Assembly (NCBI RefSeq): GCF_029866485.1
Contig: NZ_CP092332.1
Location: 682,001-746,000, forward strand
Origin: Flavobacterium keumense
GTDB taxonomy: Bacteria; Bacteroidota; Bacteroidia; Flavobacteriales; Flavobacteriaceae
Direction of reading: 5' to 3'
Length of the DNA stretch: 64,000 nt
The position numbers and the translations under genes were made by a program. The notes beneath the pieces are model-generated. The model did no database searches. It worked only from the letters and a program-made list of their open reading frames with translations, and was not told where the DNA came from. The stretch's first letter is position 1; each line of letters opens with the position of its first letter. Of the stretch, positions 26,973 through 34,819 are shown one piece after another.

Positions 26973-28175
26973 ATGAATACAAAGACTATAGTTTTTTTCT
27001 TTTTAAGTCTGTTTGTATTGCCGTTTTCGGGATGGACACAAACAGAACCAGAGGATATTGCTATGGTTTCTGATGAATTTCAGGATTCTTTTTACGAATC
27101 GCTTTTGCAAAAAGGCATTGAGAATTACGACAAGGCGATTGTGGCTTTGGAGAAATGTTTGGTAAGCCAACCGAATAATGCAACAATTCATTTTGAATTA
27201 GGCAAAAATTATTTGGCTTTAAAGCAATATGAAAACGCCTACCAATCGTTTCAAAAAGCGACTCAAATTGAGCCTAAAAACAGATGGTTTTGGGTAGGAA
27301 TCTATGATTTGAGTTTTCAAACCAAGAATTACGACCGGGCAATGGCTGCGGTACAACAATTGATTTTGTTTGACGAGCGAAATAAAGACGATTTGATTCC
27401 GTTGTACATGATGACGAATCAGTCTGAAAAAGCGCTAGCTTTAATCAAGGAAATGGATGCTAAATATGGCAAATCGCAAGAAAGAACGCAATTTAAAAAC
27501 CAAATTCTTTTGGCTACCAAAAACGAAACTTCCGACTGGAAAGAAGTAGGTGATTTTAAAAAATATTTGGATGCCAATGATGGAAACCAAGCGGTTCAAT
27601 TAATGAATAATATATTGGTAAACACCCAAATCCCCAATACGGTTAAGCATCGAGTAGTGAATGAATTTTTGATCTTTGCATTTAAAAATCCGCAATTTGA
27701 AAGCAATTTAGAAAAGGCAATTTCGTTTTTTGATTCAGACAAAGAAGTGAATGTGGCACAAGCTATTGGAAAGTTCTATCAAAACAAAAATCAAACGGAG
27801 AAAGCTATTCGGTTTTATGAATTGGCACTTCAAAAAGAAGTAGGAGCGGTGGAAACTAATTTACTCTTACTTCAAGCGTATACAACGACACAGCAGTTTG
27901 AAAAATTGGCTCAAAAATCAGCAGCAGGAATTGAATTGTATCCCGCTCAAGCCTATTTTTATTATTATTTTGGTCTAGCCAACAACCAATTGCGTCAATT
28001 TAAAAAAGCGAAGGATACGTTAGAAACGGGTTTGGATTTTGTAATAGACGATTTGGATTTGGAAATCAATTTTAATTTGCAATTGGCAGAAGCTTATAAC
28101 GGTTTGGGCGATTTTAACAAGAAAGACAGTTTTTTTGCGCAAGCAAATCAGCTAATACAAAAGAAAAAGAAATGA
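26973..28175 (+). CDS. Secreted TPR repeat protein
   Basis: 400 residues. A signal peptide (VFFFLSLFVLPFSGWTQ) is followed by TPR hairpins (ATIHFELGKNYLALKQYENA, RWFWVGIYDLSFQTKNYDRA, AQAYFYYYFGLANNQLRQFK). Probably periplasmic. The last 4 bases (ATGA) overlap the start of the DUF4292 lipoprotein gene, so the two are coupled. No specific partner is visible; the adjoining genes suggest outer-membrane or glycan assembly. Confidence 0.8.
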   Translation: MNTKTIVFFFLSLFVLPFSGWTQTEPEDIAMVSDEFQDSFYESLLQKGIENYDKAIVALEKCLVSQPNNATIHFELGKNYLALKQYENAYQSFQKATQIEPKNRWFWVGIYDLSFQTKNYDRAMAAVQQLILFDERNKDDLIPLYMMTNQSEKALALIKEMDAKYGKSQERTQFKNQILLATKNETSDWKEVGDFKKYLDANDGNQAVQLMNNILVNTQIPNTVKHRVVNEFLIFAFKNPQFESNLEKAISFFDSDKEVNVAQAIGKFYQNKNQTEKAIRFYELALQKEVGAVETNLLLLQAYTTTQQFEKLAQKSAAGIELYPAQAYFYYYFGLANNQLRQFKKAKDTLETGLDFVIDDLDLEINFNLQLAEAYNGLGDFNKKDSFFAQANQLIQKKKK

Positions 28176-28951
28176 GAAAGATAATCATGGTGTTGTTTTT
28201 AATGGCATTGGTTTCGTGTAAAACCCAACAAGCCATTGCGATAACTACGCCCGAAGTTCCTAAAACAAAAGAGATTTCAGCTGGAGAAATAATAGCGAAT
28301 CATTACAATAACAAAATCAACTTTTCGACGGTTTATATTAAATCGAATGTGCGTTTTTCTGATGAAAAACAAACACAGAATGTAACGGCAGAAATTAAAA
28401 TTAAGAAAGACGAACAAATTTTGATTAGCGTGCGTTTCTTAGGAATTACGATGGCGAAAGCCTTAATTACACCTACATCGGTGAGTTATTATGAGAAGAT
28501 GAACGGAACGTACTTTGAGGGCGATTTCAGCGGATTGAGTCAATGGCTTGGGACTGATTTGGATTTTTCTAAAATTCAAAATATGTTGTTGGGCGAAGCT
28601 TTTGATAATTTACAACAGGGGAAATATGTCTTGTCAAAAAGCGAACAGGGGTTTGAATTAGTCGACTTACAATCCGAAAAAACGAAGAAAAATTACGTTT
28701 TTGATACAGAAAAATTTCAGATTCAAAAACAAGAAATAAGTCAGCCAGAACAAGACCGAATGATTCAGGTGAGTTATTCAGAACGCGCTTCATTTAATGA
28801 AGGGGCAGTTCCAATGCAGGTTTTGATAAACGCTTTACAAGCGAAAGGAAAAACCGAAATCAGTTTTAATTACAATGCGGTTAGTTTCAATGAAGCGCTT
28901 TCTTTTCCATATAGCGTTCCAAATGGGTACAAAAGAATTTTAATTAAGTAA
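28172..28951 (+). CDS. DUF4292 lipoprotein
   Basis: 259 residues. A lipobox at Cys16 (FLMALVSC) marks an envelope lipoprotein. The rest is beta-rich (VYIKSNVRFSDEKQTQ, EQILISVRFLGITMAK, PTSVSYYEKMNGTYFEG), consistent with DUF4292, a Bacteroidota family. The incomplete barrel-like strand pattern recalls LolA/LolB-type carriers; that is inference only. It is coupled by ATGA to the TPR gene and precedes the EnvC-like gene. Confidence 0.82.
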   Translation: MRKIIMVLFLMALVSCKTQQAIAITTPEVPKTKEISAGEIIANHYNNKINFSTVYIKSNVRFSDEKQTQNVTAEIKIKKDEQILISVRFLGITMAKALITPTSVSYYEKMNGTYFEGDFSGLSQWLGTDLDFSKIQNMLLGEAFDNLQQGKYVLSKSEQGFELVDLQSEKTKKNYVFDTEKFQIQKQEISQPEQDRMIQVSYSERASFNEGAVPMQVLINALQAKGKTEISFNYNAVSFNEALSFPYSVPNGYKRILIK

Positions 28952-28956
28952 ATTTG
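28949..28956 (+). promoter_or_regulatory. Promoter -7 element TAAATTTG for the EnvC-like gene
   Basis: Exact TAnnTTTG match, overlapping the stop codon of the DUF4292 gene and ending 15 bases before ATG 28972. Confidence 0.5.
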
Positions 28957-28971
28957 CAAAAATATTTTACC

Positions 28972-30348
28972 ATGCCAAAATTTCTCCTTAGTCTATTGTT
29001 TATTTGCACCACCTCATTGGTTTGGAGCCAAGAGTCGCAACAAGAAAGGTTAGAACAACGAAAAGCTCAAATTCAGCAAGAAATAAAAGAGAATGAAAGA
29101 CTATTACAGTCCGTTAAGAAAAAAGAAAAATCGGCAGTGAGTGTCATGGCTATTCAAGAGAAAAAAATAGCGCTGAAAGAAAATTTGATAAAGACCACAG
29201 AGAAACAAGCGAAGTTGTTAAGTAACGATATGTATATTAATCAAGTACAGATTAACAAGCTTAAGAAAGAACTAGTTATTTTAAAAGAAGATTACGCAAA
29301 GATGATTGTGAAGTCGTATAAAAGTCGTTCAGAAGAGAGCAGAGCCATGTTTTTATTGTCGTCAAAAAATTTCCAGCAGGCATACAAACGATTACAGTAT
29401 ATGAAACAATATACTAGTTTTAGAAAAATTCAAGGAGAAGAAATTCAAGGAAAATCGAAAGAACTTGTTGTGTACAATCAAAAATTAGAAGTACAAAAAT
29501 CAGCCAAGCAAAAATTAATTGAAGAGAAAGAGAAAGAACGTCAGTCTTTAGAACAAGAAAAGAAAGAACAAGAAAAATTAGTAAATGCGATTAAAAAAGA
29601 CAAGAATAAAATTGCTAATGACATTAAGAAAAAACAACAAGAAGCCAAAGCGATAGATCGTCAAATAGACCGTTTAATTCGTCAGGCCATTGCAGAAGCG
29701 AATAGAAAAGCGGCTGCCGAAAGAGCCAAACAAAAAGCAGCTGCCACCGCTGCGGCTAAAGAGAAGAAAGCGGCTGCACTAGCTGCTGCAAAAGAGCTAG
29801 CTAACGCCAATAAGACAACAAAAAACGCCAAACCAATAGCAAAACCAGTAGAAACAGAGGAAGAACCAGAACCCACAACAAGGGAATCTATTTCGTCTAC
29901 GAAAATTGATTTAACTCCCGAAGCTAAAATTGTTTCGGATAATTTTAGAGCCAATAAAGGAAGATTGCCGTATCCAGTAGAACGTGGAAGCATTACTTTA
30001 GGTTTTGGAAACCAACCACATCCGGTATATAAATCGTTAATGGTGCATAATAGTGGTGTAGAGATTACAACCGACCAAGGAGCTAGTGCTAGAGCAGTTT
30101 TTGATGGGATTGTGACTAGTGTAATTAGTTTGTCTCCCGTAAATAGAGCCGTAATGATTCAGCACGGAGATTACTTTACGGTATATCAAAATTTAAGTTC
30201 TGTTTCTGTAAGCAAAGGAGAAAAGGTAAACAGAAAACAAGCAATAGGAAGAGTTCGTTCCAATGGAGAAACGGGTAAAACGGTGATTAAATTTTTAATA
30301 CTTCAAAATACTTCGTATATCAATCCTGCGGGATGGTTATCAAATTAA
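28972..30348 (+). CDS. EnvC-like coiled-coil protein with degenerate LytM (M23) domain
   Basis: 458 residues. Signal peptide (FLLSLLFICTTSLVWSQ), then about 230 residues of coiled coil (EQRKAQIQQEIKENERLLQS through KKKQQEAKAIDRQIDRLIRQ), an Ala/Lys linker, and a C-terminal M23 fold (about residues 340-458). The active site is degenerate: the usual HxxxD is HNSGVE and the HxH strand is replaced by VIKFLI. By analogy with EnvC, which has a degenerate LytM domain that activates amidases, it is more likely an activator than a hydrolase. ATG 28972 replaces a TTG inside the -7 box. Confidence 0.85.
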   Translation: MPKFLLSLLFICTTSLVWSQESQQERLEQRKAQIQQEIKENERLLQSVKKKEKSAVSVMAIQEKKIALKENLIKTTEKQAKLLSNDMYINQVQINKLKKELVILKEDYAKMIVKSYKSRSEESRAMFLLSSKNFQQAYKRLQYMKQYTSFRKIQGEEIQGKSKELVVYNQKLEVQKSAKQKLIEEKEKERQSLEQEKKEQEKLVNAIKKDKNKIANDIKKKQQEAKAIDRQIDRLIRQAIAEANRKAAAERAKQKAAATAAAKEKKAAALAAAKELANANKTTKNAKPIAKPVETEEEPEPTTRESISSTKIDLTPEAKIVSDNFRANKGRLPYPVERGSITLGFGNQPHPVYKSLMVHNSGVEITTDQGASARAVFDGIVTSVISLSPVNRAVMIQHGDYFTVYQNLSSVSVSKGEKVNRKQAIGRVRSNGETGKTVIKFLILQNTSYINPAGWLSN

Positions 30349-30354
30349 TTAGAT

Positions 30355-30382
30355 AAAGCACTACGAAAGTAGTGCTTTTTTA
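30355..30382 (+). terminator. Terminator after the EnvC-like gene
   Basis: Perfect 10-bp stem AAAGCACTAC / GTAGTGCTTT, GAAA tetraloop, then T-tract. It also overlaps the 3' end of the convergent HTH gene. Confidence 0.92.
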
Positions 30383-30589
30383 TTTTTCAGCGGTGTATTC
30401 CAAAATGTCGCCTGGTTGACAGTCTAAAGCATTGCAAATAGCTTCTAATGTGCTAAATCTTATGGCCTTTGCTTTTCCTGTTTTTAAAATAGATAAATTG
30501 GCTAATGTCAACCCTACTTTTTCTGATAATTCGTTGAGTGACATTTTGCGTTTTGCCATCATTACATCTAGGTTTACGATTATTGCCAT
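30380..30589 (-). CDS. Small Cro/CI-family HTH regulator
   Basis: 69 residues, almost only an HTH_3-type fold: KMSLNELSEKVGLTLANLSI followed by LKTGKAKAIRFSTLEAICNA and the CQPGDIL end (about residues 16-64). It lies 3 bases downstream of the DUF2975 gene in the same direction. This pair recurs in many bacteria, with the membrane protein probably controlling or being controlled by the regulator. Confidence 0.9.
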   Translation of the reverse strand: MAIIVNLDVMMAKRKMSLNELSEKVGLTLANLSILKTGKAKAIRFSTLEAICNALDCQPGDILEYTAEK

Positions 30590-30592
30590 ACT

Positions 30593-31129
30593 TTAAATTG
30601 TTAGGTCGTTTTCTTTTTGTAATTCAATTCCTTTTTTGAAAATCTGTGAAATAACGTAAACAATTGCGCCCATCATCAAAAATGCTGCTGTATCGTTCCA
30701 ATACGAACTGGCATCACTTAGTTCGTATCCGTTTTGAATGAGTCTTTTAGCATATTCTTTTGTAATTATACTTAGAATTGCTATTGAAAACGCCTCGTAA
30801 CTTATCTTTTCTATGATTTTGGCTATAGCCAGACTAAAGGGAGCTTCAATATTCAATTTAGTGAATAAGCGTACTACCCAATAAAATAAGTAGGCTTTAA
30901 GAAATGCTAAAACAACGATACAACTCATTAATCCTACAAAGTGAGGAAATTCTTTTTCATACAATTCGGAAAGATCTAATCCATTATAAACGTTATGTGT
31001 TGCGATTGGTTTGAACAAGGTAAAAACAAAATTAAATAGTAGCGCACCGGCTTCTATGCAAAGTCCAATAAAAATGATCCAAGAAGCAACATGCAGTCCT
31101 TTTAAAATAGCCGCATTATTTTTTTTCAT
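30593..31129 (-). CDS. DUF2975 family membrane protein
   Basis: 178 residues with four membrane helices (about 12-36, 62-84, 104-124, 146-168). The layout and adjacency to a small XRE regulator match DUF2975. It is the first gene of a two-gene unit with the HTH. Function unknown. Confidence 0.8.
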   Translation of the reverse strand: MKKNNAAILKGLHVASWIIFIGLCIEAGALLFNFVFTLFKPIATHNVYNGLDLSELYEKEFPHFVGLMSCIVVLAFLKAYLFYWVVRLFTKLNIEAPFSLAIAKIIEKISYEAFSIAILSIITKEYAKRLIQNGYELSDASSYWNDTAAFLMMGAIVYVISQIFKKGIELQKENDLTI

Positions 31130-31319
31130 GCCTAGTTAATTTTTAATTATGGATACAAAAATAAATTTTTATTGATAATCAATAAAATTTTATTGAAAAA
31201 AATTATATTTTTAACAAAAAATCATTTTATTGCCAATTTATTAGTGTGCATTTATATAGGATTAAGATTCAATAATTTTCTTGGATTCACTACTATTTTT
31301 AAAATGTCAATCTATTTCA

Positions 31320-31327
31320 TACATTTG
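31320..31327 (+). promoter_or_regulatory. Promoter -7 element TACATTTG for plsC
   Basis: Exact TAnnTTTG match. Transcription would begin near 31331, so a start at ATG 31333 would be almost leaderless, whereas ATG 31348 has AGGAG 7 bases upstream. Confidence 0.55.
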
Positions 31328-31347
31328 AACTTATGAGAGGAGTTAAA

Positions 31348-32073
31348 ATGCTATTTTGGTTGTTGTGGCGCGTATGGTTTTACATCATGATTGCTTTGCC
31401 TATATTGATCATGTTTCCTTTTTTAGTATTGTCAATAGTTTCGGAACGTGGCTACCCTTATTTTTTTGTCATGGCAAGAATTTGGGGGAAGTTTATTTTG
31501 TTTACTATGGGATTCTATTACAAAGTAGAAACTATTCAAAGGTTAGAACCTAACACTAGTTATATGATTGTAGCCAATCATACTTCGATGACCGATATCA
31601 TGTTAATGTTAGCCGTGGTTGATCGTCCTTTTGTTTTTGTTGGGAAAAAAGAATTAGCGGCAATTCCTTTGTTTGGATTTTTTTATAAGCGGACTTGTAT
31701 TTTAGTAGACAGGAACAACGCGCAAAGCCGACGTGCTGTTTTTGAAAGAGCTCAAAAGAAATTAAATCAAGGTTTGAGTGTTTGTATTTTTCCTGAAGGG
31801 GGAGTTCCTTATGACGAATCGATTGTTTTAGATAGTTTTAAAGATGGTGCATTTCGTTTAGCAATAGAACATCAAATTCCTATTGTTCCCATTTCTTTTG
31901 GAGATAACAAAAAACGATTGTCGTATACTTTTTTTAGCGGAAGTCCAGGATTAATGCGAGTAAAAATCCATCAACACTTGGAGACGAAAGGCAAGACGTT
32001 GGACGATAGGAAAGCAATAAAAGAGGAAGTGTATCAGATTATTTATGACCAATTAGTTGCCTTCGAGAGTTAA
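31348..32073 (+). CDS. plsC: 1-acyl-sn-glycerol-3-phosphate acyltransferase (PlsC-like)
   Basis: 241 residues. The N-terminal membrane helix (FYIMIALPILIMFPFLVL) precedes the acyltransferase motif NHTSMTD (the HX4D catalytic pair His78/Asp83), then FPEGGVP (substrate-binding EG, Glu150) and PIVPISF. It makes phosphatidic acid from lysophosphatidate at the inner membrane. An in-frame ATG lies 15 bases upstream (31333); the inner ATG was chosen for its AGGAG site and leader. Confidence 0.9.
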   Translation: MLFWLLWRVWFYIMIALPILIMFPFLVLSIVSERGYPYFFVMARIWGKFILFTMGFYYKVETIQRLEPNTSYMIVANHTSMTDIMLMLAVVDRPFVFVGKKELAAIPLFGFFYKRTCILVDRNNAQSRRAVFERAQKKLNQGLSVCIFPEGGVPYDESIVLDSFKDGAFRLAIEHQIPIVPISFGDNKKRLSYTFFSGSPGLMRVKIHQHLETKGKTLDDRKAIKEEVYQIIYDQLVAFES

Positions 32074-32080
32074 TACCAAT

Positions 32081-32200
32081 AAAAAAACTGTCTTAAAACA
32101 CCTTTTGTCAAACTGAACTTGTTTCAGTTTCTTTAACTTTTTAAGTTAAGATTCCGAAATAAATTCGGAATGACAGCACGATGCAATTAAGACAGCTTTT
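32081..32200. repeat. Nested hairpin repeats between plsC and recA, terminator-like
   Basis: An outer stem CTGTCTTAA (32088-32096) / TTAAGACAG (32187-32195), flanked by A7 and CTTTT, encloses two repeat hairpins. The inner one (32149-32176) is AGATTCCGAA...TTCGGAATGACAG, the same type as 61881-61907. The other contains CTGAACTTGTTTCAG. The flanking A and T runs suggest termination for both convergent genes. Confidence 0.65.
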
Positions 32201-32219
32201 GTTTTATGAGTTTGAAGCG

Positions 32220-33227
32220 TTATTCAGCGCCTAATTCTTTGATTTGTGACTTGATTTTTTCTTCTAATTCTTCGGCTAATTCTGGGTTGTCTTTGATTAA
32301 GGCTTTAACAGCATCCCTACCTTGTCCTAGTTTTGTATCTCCATAGCTAAACCAAGAACCTGATTTTTTGATAATTTCAAATTCTACTGCTAAGTCTAAA
32401 ATTTCTCCAGTTTTAGACACGCCTTCGCCATACATAATGTCAAATTCTGCGGTTTTAAATGGGGGAGCTACTTTATTTTTCACCACTTTTACTTTAGTTC
32501 TGTTTCCAATTACGTTTTCACCATCTTTAATTTGTGAAGCACGACGAATATCCAAACGAACAGACGCATAAAATTTCAAGGCGTTACCACCAGTTGTAGT
32601 TTCTGGATTTCCAAACATTACCCCAATTTTTTCTCTTAATTGATTGATAAAGAAAACAGTACAGTTTGTTTTGCTAATAGTTCCTGTTAATTTACGTAAG
32701 GCTTGTGACATTAAACGGGCATGAAGTCCCATTTTAGAATCTCCCATTTCGCCTTCAATTTCACTTTTTGGAGTCAAAGCAGCTACTGAGTCAATTACCA
32801 CAATATCAATTGCTCCTGAACGAATTAAGTTTTCGGCAATTTCTAATGCTTGCTCTCCATTATCTGGTTGTGAGATAATTAAATCTTCAATATTTACGCC
32901 TAGTTTCTCAGCATAATGTCTATCAAAGGCATGTTCAGCATCGATGAAGGCCGCTATTCCGCCTGCTTTTTGAGCTTCGGCAATAGCGTGTAATGTTAAG
33001 GTTGTTTTTCCAGATGATTCAGGACCATAAATTTCAATAATTCTTCCTTTTGGGTAGCCACCTACACCTAAAGCTAAATCAACTCCCAGAGAACCCGAAG
33101 AGATTACTTCTACTTCTTCAATGGCTTTGTCCCCCATTTTCATTACGGTTCCTTTTCCGTAGGTTTTGTCTAGTTTGTCTAGTGTAAGTTGTAGGGCTTT
33201 TAGTTTGGCTTCTTTTTCTGAACTCAT
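32220..33227 (-). CDS. recA: Recombinase RecA
   Basis: 335 residues, normal length. Walker A is GPESSGKTT (G68-T76), followed by the core strands [17 protein letters not shown], the L1/L2 loops ([31 protein letters not shown]) and the C-terminal domain. It catalyses strand exchange and supports SOS-type responses. A perfect 22-bp inverted repeat lies 38 bases upstream and may be its operator. Confidence 0.98.
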   Translation of the reverse strand: MSSEKEAKLKALQLTLDKLDKTYGKGTVMKMGDKAIEEVEVISSGSLGVDLALGVGGYPKGRIIEIYGPESSGKTTLTLHAIAEAQKAGGIAAFIDAEHAFDRHYAEKLGVNIEDLIISQPDNGEQALEIAENLIRSGAIDIVVIDSVAALTPKSEIEGEMGDSKMGLHARLMSQALRKLTGTISKTNCTVFFINQLREKIGVMFGNPETTTGGNALKFYASVRLDIRRASQIKDGENVIGNRTKVKVVKNKVAPPFKTAEFDIMYGEGVSKTGEILDLAVEFEIIKKSGSWFSYGDTKLGQGRDAVKALIKDNPELAEELEEKIKSQIKELGAE

Positions 33228-33264
33228 CTTTTATGTATCTAATTAGTTGTCAATTTAAGAGAAA

Positions 33265-33286
33265 AACACGTATATAGATACGTGTT
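33265..33286. promoter_or_regulatory. Perfect inverted repeat upstream of recA (candidate operator)
   Basis: 9-bp arms AACACGTAT and ATACGTGTT with a 4-bp spacer, 38-59 bases before the recA start. No TAnnTTTG box is visible between it and recA, so it may overlap the promoter. Confidence 0.55.
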
Positions 33287-33402
33287 ATATTTTCGTAAAA
33301 TTAGGTTTTTTTTTGAAGTTTCAAAAGGTATTTTGTAAAATATAGAAATGCCTCTAGTAGGAAGGGATATTTTAGAAATTCATTCAAAAAACTAATAAAA
33401 AA

Positions 33403-34566
33403 TCATTGATTCATATTTTGAACATATTCACTTGGAGTGATTCCAATCTCTTTTTTGAAAGCACTATAAAAATTCGATCGGGTTTTAAATCCCGACTGTT
33501 TTCCAATAGCCTCAATAGTTACTATTGAATTAGTTCCAGATTCTAACAATTCAATTGCATGAGCGATTCGTAATTTAGTTTTTAGTTTTGAAAAATTAAT
33601 ATTCATTAAATGTGTGATACAATATGCAACTTGATTTTGGGGTATTTTAAGATCAATAGCTATAGTGCTCATTGTAAAATCAAATTTCAGGTATGGTTTT
33701 TTTTCTTGAAGATAGTTTTGAATTTGCACTGACAGTTCAAAAAAAGGATCTTCTTCAGGTATAGTTTTTCTTTTTTCTTTCTTTTTCTTGGTCAGATTTG
33801 AAGTGCTATTTCTAGGTATTCCGTAAAGGACTTCAGGGAATAACAAAAGCGAAAAAGACATTAAAGAGTAGGCAAAACCAGCCATAATGTATAACAAATA
33901 TCCATTGCTTATAGATTCATTAGACATAGAGAATCCTGCGTTTAAGGCTAAGTAAGTAAAGCTAATACAAATGAAAAGCATGTTAGATAAAAATAAAACT
34001 AGCCACCGGTAAATTATAAAATATTGTTTTTTAGGATTTTGTCTTTCTGTTTTTTTCGAAGGATAGTACTTCCAAAGTAAGTAAAAACAGTACAATAAAT
34101 ATACAAAAACTAAAAGGGTTCGTAAACCGAAACTTTGTTGAAAAGTATAGAATAAATTTACTTCAATAGTATTTATTGTATTCAAGTCATGAATAATCTG
34201 ATTGGCCAATTGGAGTTTGTTTTCAAAAGGCAAAAAAAGATAAGGAAAACTACCTATTGTAGCAATTATAGTTGGCACAAAATGAATCCAATCGTATTTG
34301 TGTAATCTATAAAAACCTGTTAATGTGTTTCTTACATAGAAATATACGAAAGGGCCTATTAGAAACATAAGTGGGGCAAAATGGTTGAAAAAAATAGCCA
34401 GCCCCAAGGCAGAATTTTTAGAGGTTATAAAATAGTGCCCAATTCCAAACAAAGAGGTTAGTATAAAAACACAGGACAAAAAAAACATGTTTCGATTTGA
34501 TTTCCAATTAAAAAAAAGCAGGACAAAGGATATCAAAATTGTAAAAACAGATAGATACAATAGCAT
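33403..34566 (-). CDS. Membrane-embedded AraC-type transcriptional regulator (paralog 1)
   Basis: 387 residues. The N-terminal 250 residues form about seven membrane helices (around 2-19, 27-48, 56-82, 93-115, 145-167, 187-208, 225-248). A Lys-rich linker (KKKKEKRK) leads to a C-terminal AraC/XylS HTH pair (about 285-387) with LKTKLRIAHAIELLESG and GKQSGFKTRSNFYSAFKKEI plus GITPSEYV. Paralog 2 (40432-41628) aligns along the full length (NHFAPLMFLIGP versus NHFTPLMLLLGP). It diverges from the 1549-residue T9SS protein gene. The DNA-binding domain should face the cytoplasm, so a membrane signal could reach it directly; the ligand is unknown. Confidence 0.85.
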   Translation of the reverse strand: MLLYLSVFTILISFVLLFFNWKSNRNMFFLSCVFILTSLFGIGHYFITSKNSALGLAIFFNHFAPLMFLIGPFVYFYVRNTLTGFYRLHKYDWIHFVPTIIATIGSFPYLFLPFENKLQLANQIIHDLNTINTIEVNLFYTFQQSFGLRTLLVFVYLLYCFYLLWKYYPSKKTERQNPKKQYFIIYRWLVLFLSNMLFICISFTYLALNAGFSMSNESISNGYLLYIMAGFAYSLMSFSLLLFPEVLYGIPRNSTSNLTKKKKEKRKTIPEEDPFFELSVQIQNYLQEKKPYLKFDFTMSTIAIDLKIPQNQVAYCITHLMNINFSKLKTKLRIAHAIELLESGTNSIVTIEAIGKQSGFKTRSNFYSAFKKEIGITPSEYVQNMNQ

Positions 34567-34591
34567 TAATGTGGGGTTTCAATAGTTACAA

Positions 34592-34599
34592 CAAAAGTA
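34592..34599 (-). promoter_or_regulatory. Promoter -7 element TACTTTTG for AraC paralog 1
   Basis: Exact TAnnTTTG on the minus strand. The identical octamer precedes paralog 2 (41655-41648). Between it and the ATG lies CCCCACAT (34576-34569), also shared with paralog 2. Confidence 0.6.
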
Positions 34600-34638
34600 A
34601 AAAAATCATTAACGGAAGTATTGACCTCAAAAAAGAAT

Positions 34639-34691
34639 TTGTCAAAATAATCTATTTAGAGGACAAACTTGCAGGACAACTTTATTTTGTC
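34639..34691. promoter_or_regulatory. TTGTC/GACAA inverted repeats between AraC paralog 1 and the 1549-aa protein gene
   Basis: TTGTC (34639-34643) and GACAA (34662-34666) with an 18-bp spacer. Further half-sites are GACAA at 34675-34679 and TTGTC at 34687-34691. The last lies in TTTTGTCAGCTTATTT, which recurs as TTTTGTCAGCTAATTT at the promoter of the lectin protein gene (55036-55051). Candidate binding site for a regulator. Confidence 0.5.
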
Positions 34692-34819
34692 AGCTTATTT
34701 TAGATTTTACTTTGCAATCAAATTATATTATTAAAAATAATTAAGATTCCTTTTCTTATTATCAGAATGCAGTTTCCCCTCCAGCATTTTAATTTCTAAA
34801 ATAGCTTAAATTTTTATTT

